From NCBI GenBank assembly GCA_036741535.1, contig DAINSB010000043.1:1-14631 (forward strand): DNA of 14,631 nucleotides, in the 5' to 3' direction. This stretch comes from Thermocaproicibacter sp036741535. Its GTDB lineage: Bacteria; Bacillota; Clostridia; Oscillospirales; Acutalibacteraceae. The position numbers and the translations under genes were made by a program. The notes under the pieces were generated by a model. That model was not told the DNA's origin. It did not search any database and saw only the letters and a list, made by a program, of their open reading frames with translations. The stretch's first letter is position 1. Each line of letters begins with the position of its first letter. Positions 13,966 to 14,631 of the stretch are shown in pieces.

Positions 13966-14631
13966 TCAGATGACGTATTCCGGCTGCGGCCGCGTGCTGG
14001 CAAGATGCAGCTTTTCGAGGATGGCCCCGCGCAGCGCCGTAAAGTCGTCGGCGGCCCTGTCCCGCGGCCGGGGCAGATCGACGTCGATGATCTCGCTGAT
14101 CTTGCCCGGACGGGGCGTCATCACGACGATCCGGTCGCTCAGATACACGGCCTCGTCCACGTCGTGCGTCACGAGGACCATGGTGGTGCCGTTCTTTTCC
14201 CAGATCTCCAGCAGCTTATCCTGCAGATCGGCGCGGGTGAAGGCGTCCAACGCGCCCATCGGCTCATCCAGCAGAAGCGCGACGGGCCGGTTGATCAGGG
14301 CCCGCGCGATGGCCACGCGCTGCGCCATGCCGCCGGAGATCTGGTGCGGGTAGGAGTCCGCAAAGCCCTCGAGGCCGATCAGGTCGATAAATCGGGCGAC
14401 GTCTTCCCTGTTTTCTTTGTAGACACCCCTGGCCTTCAGGCCGACGGCGATGTTCTTTTCCACCGTGAGCCACGGGAACAGGCTGCCCTGCTGGAACACG
14501 TAGCCGCGCTCGGGGCCGGGCGCGGTGATCTTCTTCCCCTCCAGCGTGATTTGCCCCTCTTCGGGCGTGTCGAGGCCCGCGATCAGGCGCAGCAGCGTCG
14601 TCTTCCCGCACCCGGAGGGGCCGATGATGGA
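13966..14631 (-). CDS. NitT/TauT-family ABC transporter ATP-binding protein (5' end beyond window)
   Basis: This is the ATPase subunit of an importer of the nitrate/sulfonate/taurine (SsuB/TauB/NrtD) family. 221 residues are visible, open to the right edge; perhaps 30-40 N-terminal residues are missing. Features are Walker A GPSGCGKTT, the PGPERGYVFQQGSLFPW segment typical of the family, signature ISGGMAQRVAIARAL, Walker B ALLLDEPMGALD and switch His in LVTHDVDEAVYLSDRIVVM. An ATG at 14499 can be read as a start but is a GTG-encoded internal Val position (GYVFQQG), so it is not the start. The gene ends 14 bases before DUF4418 on the same strand. The matching permease and binding protein are presumably beyond the window. 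Family members import sulfonates, nitrate, pyrimidine or metal-related ligands; which one applies here cannot be read. Confidence 0.9.
   Translation of the reverse strand, partial: SIIGPSGCGKTTLLRLIAGLDTPEEGQITLEGKKITAPGPERGYVFQQGSLFPWLTVEKNIAVGLKARGVYKENREDVARFIDLIGLEGFADSYPHQISGGMAQRVAIARALINRPVALLLDEPMGALDAFTRADLQDKLLEIWEKNGTTMVLVTHDVDEAVYLSDRIVVMTPRPGKISEIIDVDLPRPRDRAADDFTALRGAILEKLHLASTRPQPEYVI

Overview
The window looks like chromosomal DNA from a G+C-rich (by eye near 60%, not computed) member of the Bacillota, most likely a clostridial relative. The reasons are an AraR-type arabinose regulator (GntR head on a LacI-like body), a Gram-positive style lipoprotein-anchored sugar-binding protein, strong GGAGG-type ribosome binding sites, and DUF554 and DUF4418 membrane proteins. 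No RNA genes, CRISPR arrays, insertion sequences or phage genes were seen.

Region 1 (1-5190, minus strand) is an arabinose-type sugar uptake operon. In transcription order it has a lipoprotein sugar-binding protein, permease 1, a double-domain ATPase, permease 2 and the start of L-arabinose isomerase (araA), which runs off the left edge. A strong 12-bp hairpin sits between the binding-protein gene and the first permease gene.

Region 2 (5191-5663) is an A+T-rich divergent control region of 473 bp. It holds a likely promoter for the transport operon and a series of ACAAAT/ATTTGT half-sites. One 16-bp near-palindrome just ahead of araR shares the 9-mer TAGACAAAT with a site just upstream of the transport promoter. 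araR itself (5664-6731, plus strand) follows.

Region 3 (6804-10019, plus strand) is a complete two-gene non-homologous end-joining module: ku, then a three-domain ligD in the order phosphoesterase, ligase, polymerase. It follows araR on the same strand after only 72 bp.

Region 4 (10032-11398, minus strand) has an unrecognised six-helix membrane protein and a DUF554 (YdfK-like) membrane protein with its own TATAAT promoter.

Region 5 (11489-14631, minus strand) is a tightly packed operon: a NitT/TauT-family ABC ATPase (5' end beyond the right edge), a DUF4418 membrane protein with cysteines predicted to face outward, a FtsX/MacB-type permease carrying an extracytoplasmic Cys-Cys motif, and its LolD-like ATPase. 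Two of the three junctions are 4-base ATGA overlaps, and the operon ends at a rho-independent terminator. This last operon is the best candidate here for a poorly described system. My inference is that it handles a metal or thiol-reactive ligand at the outer face of the membrane.
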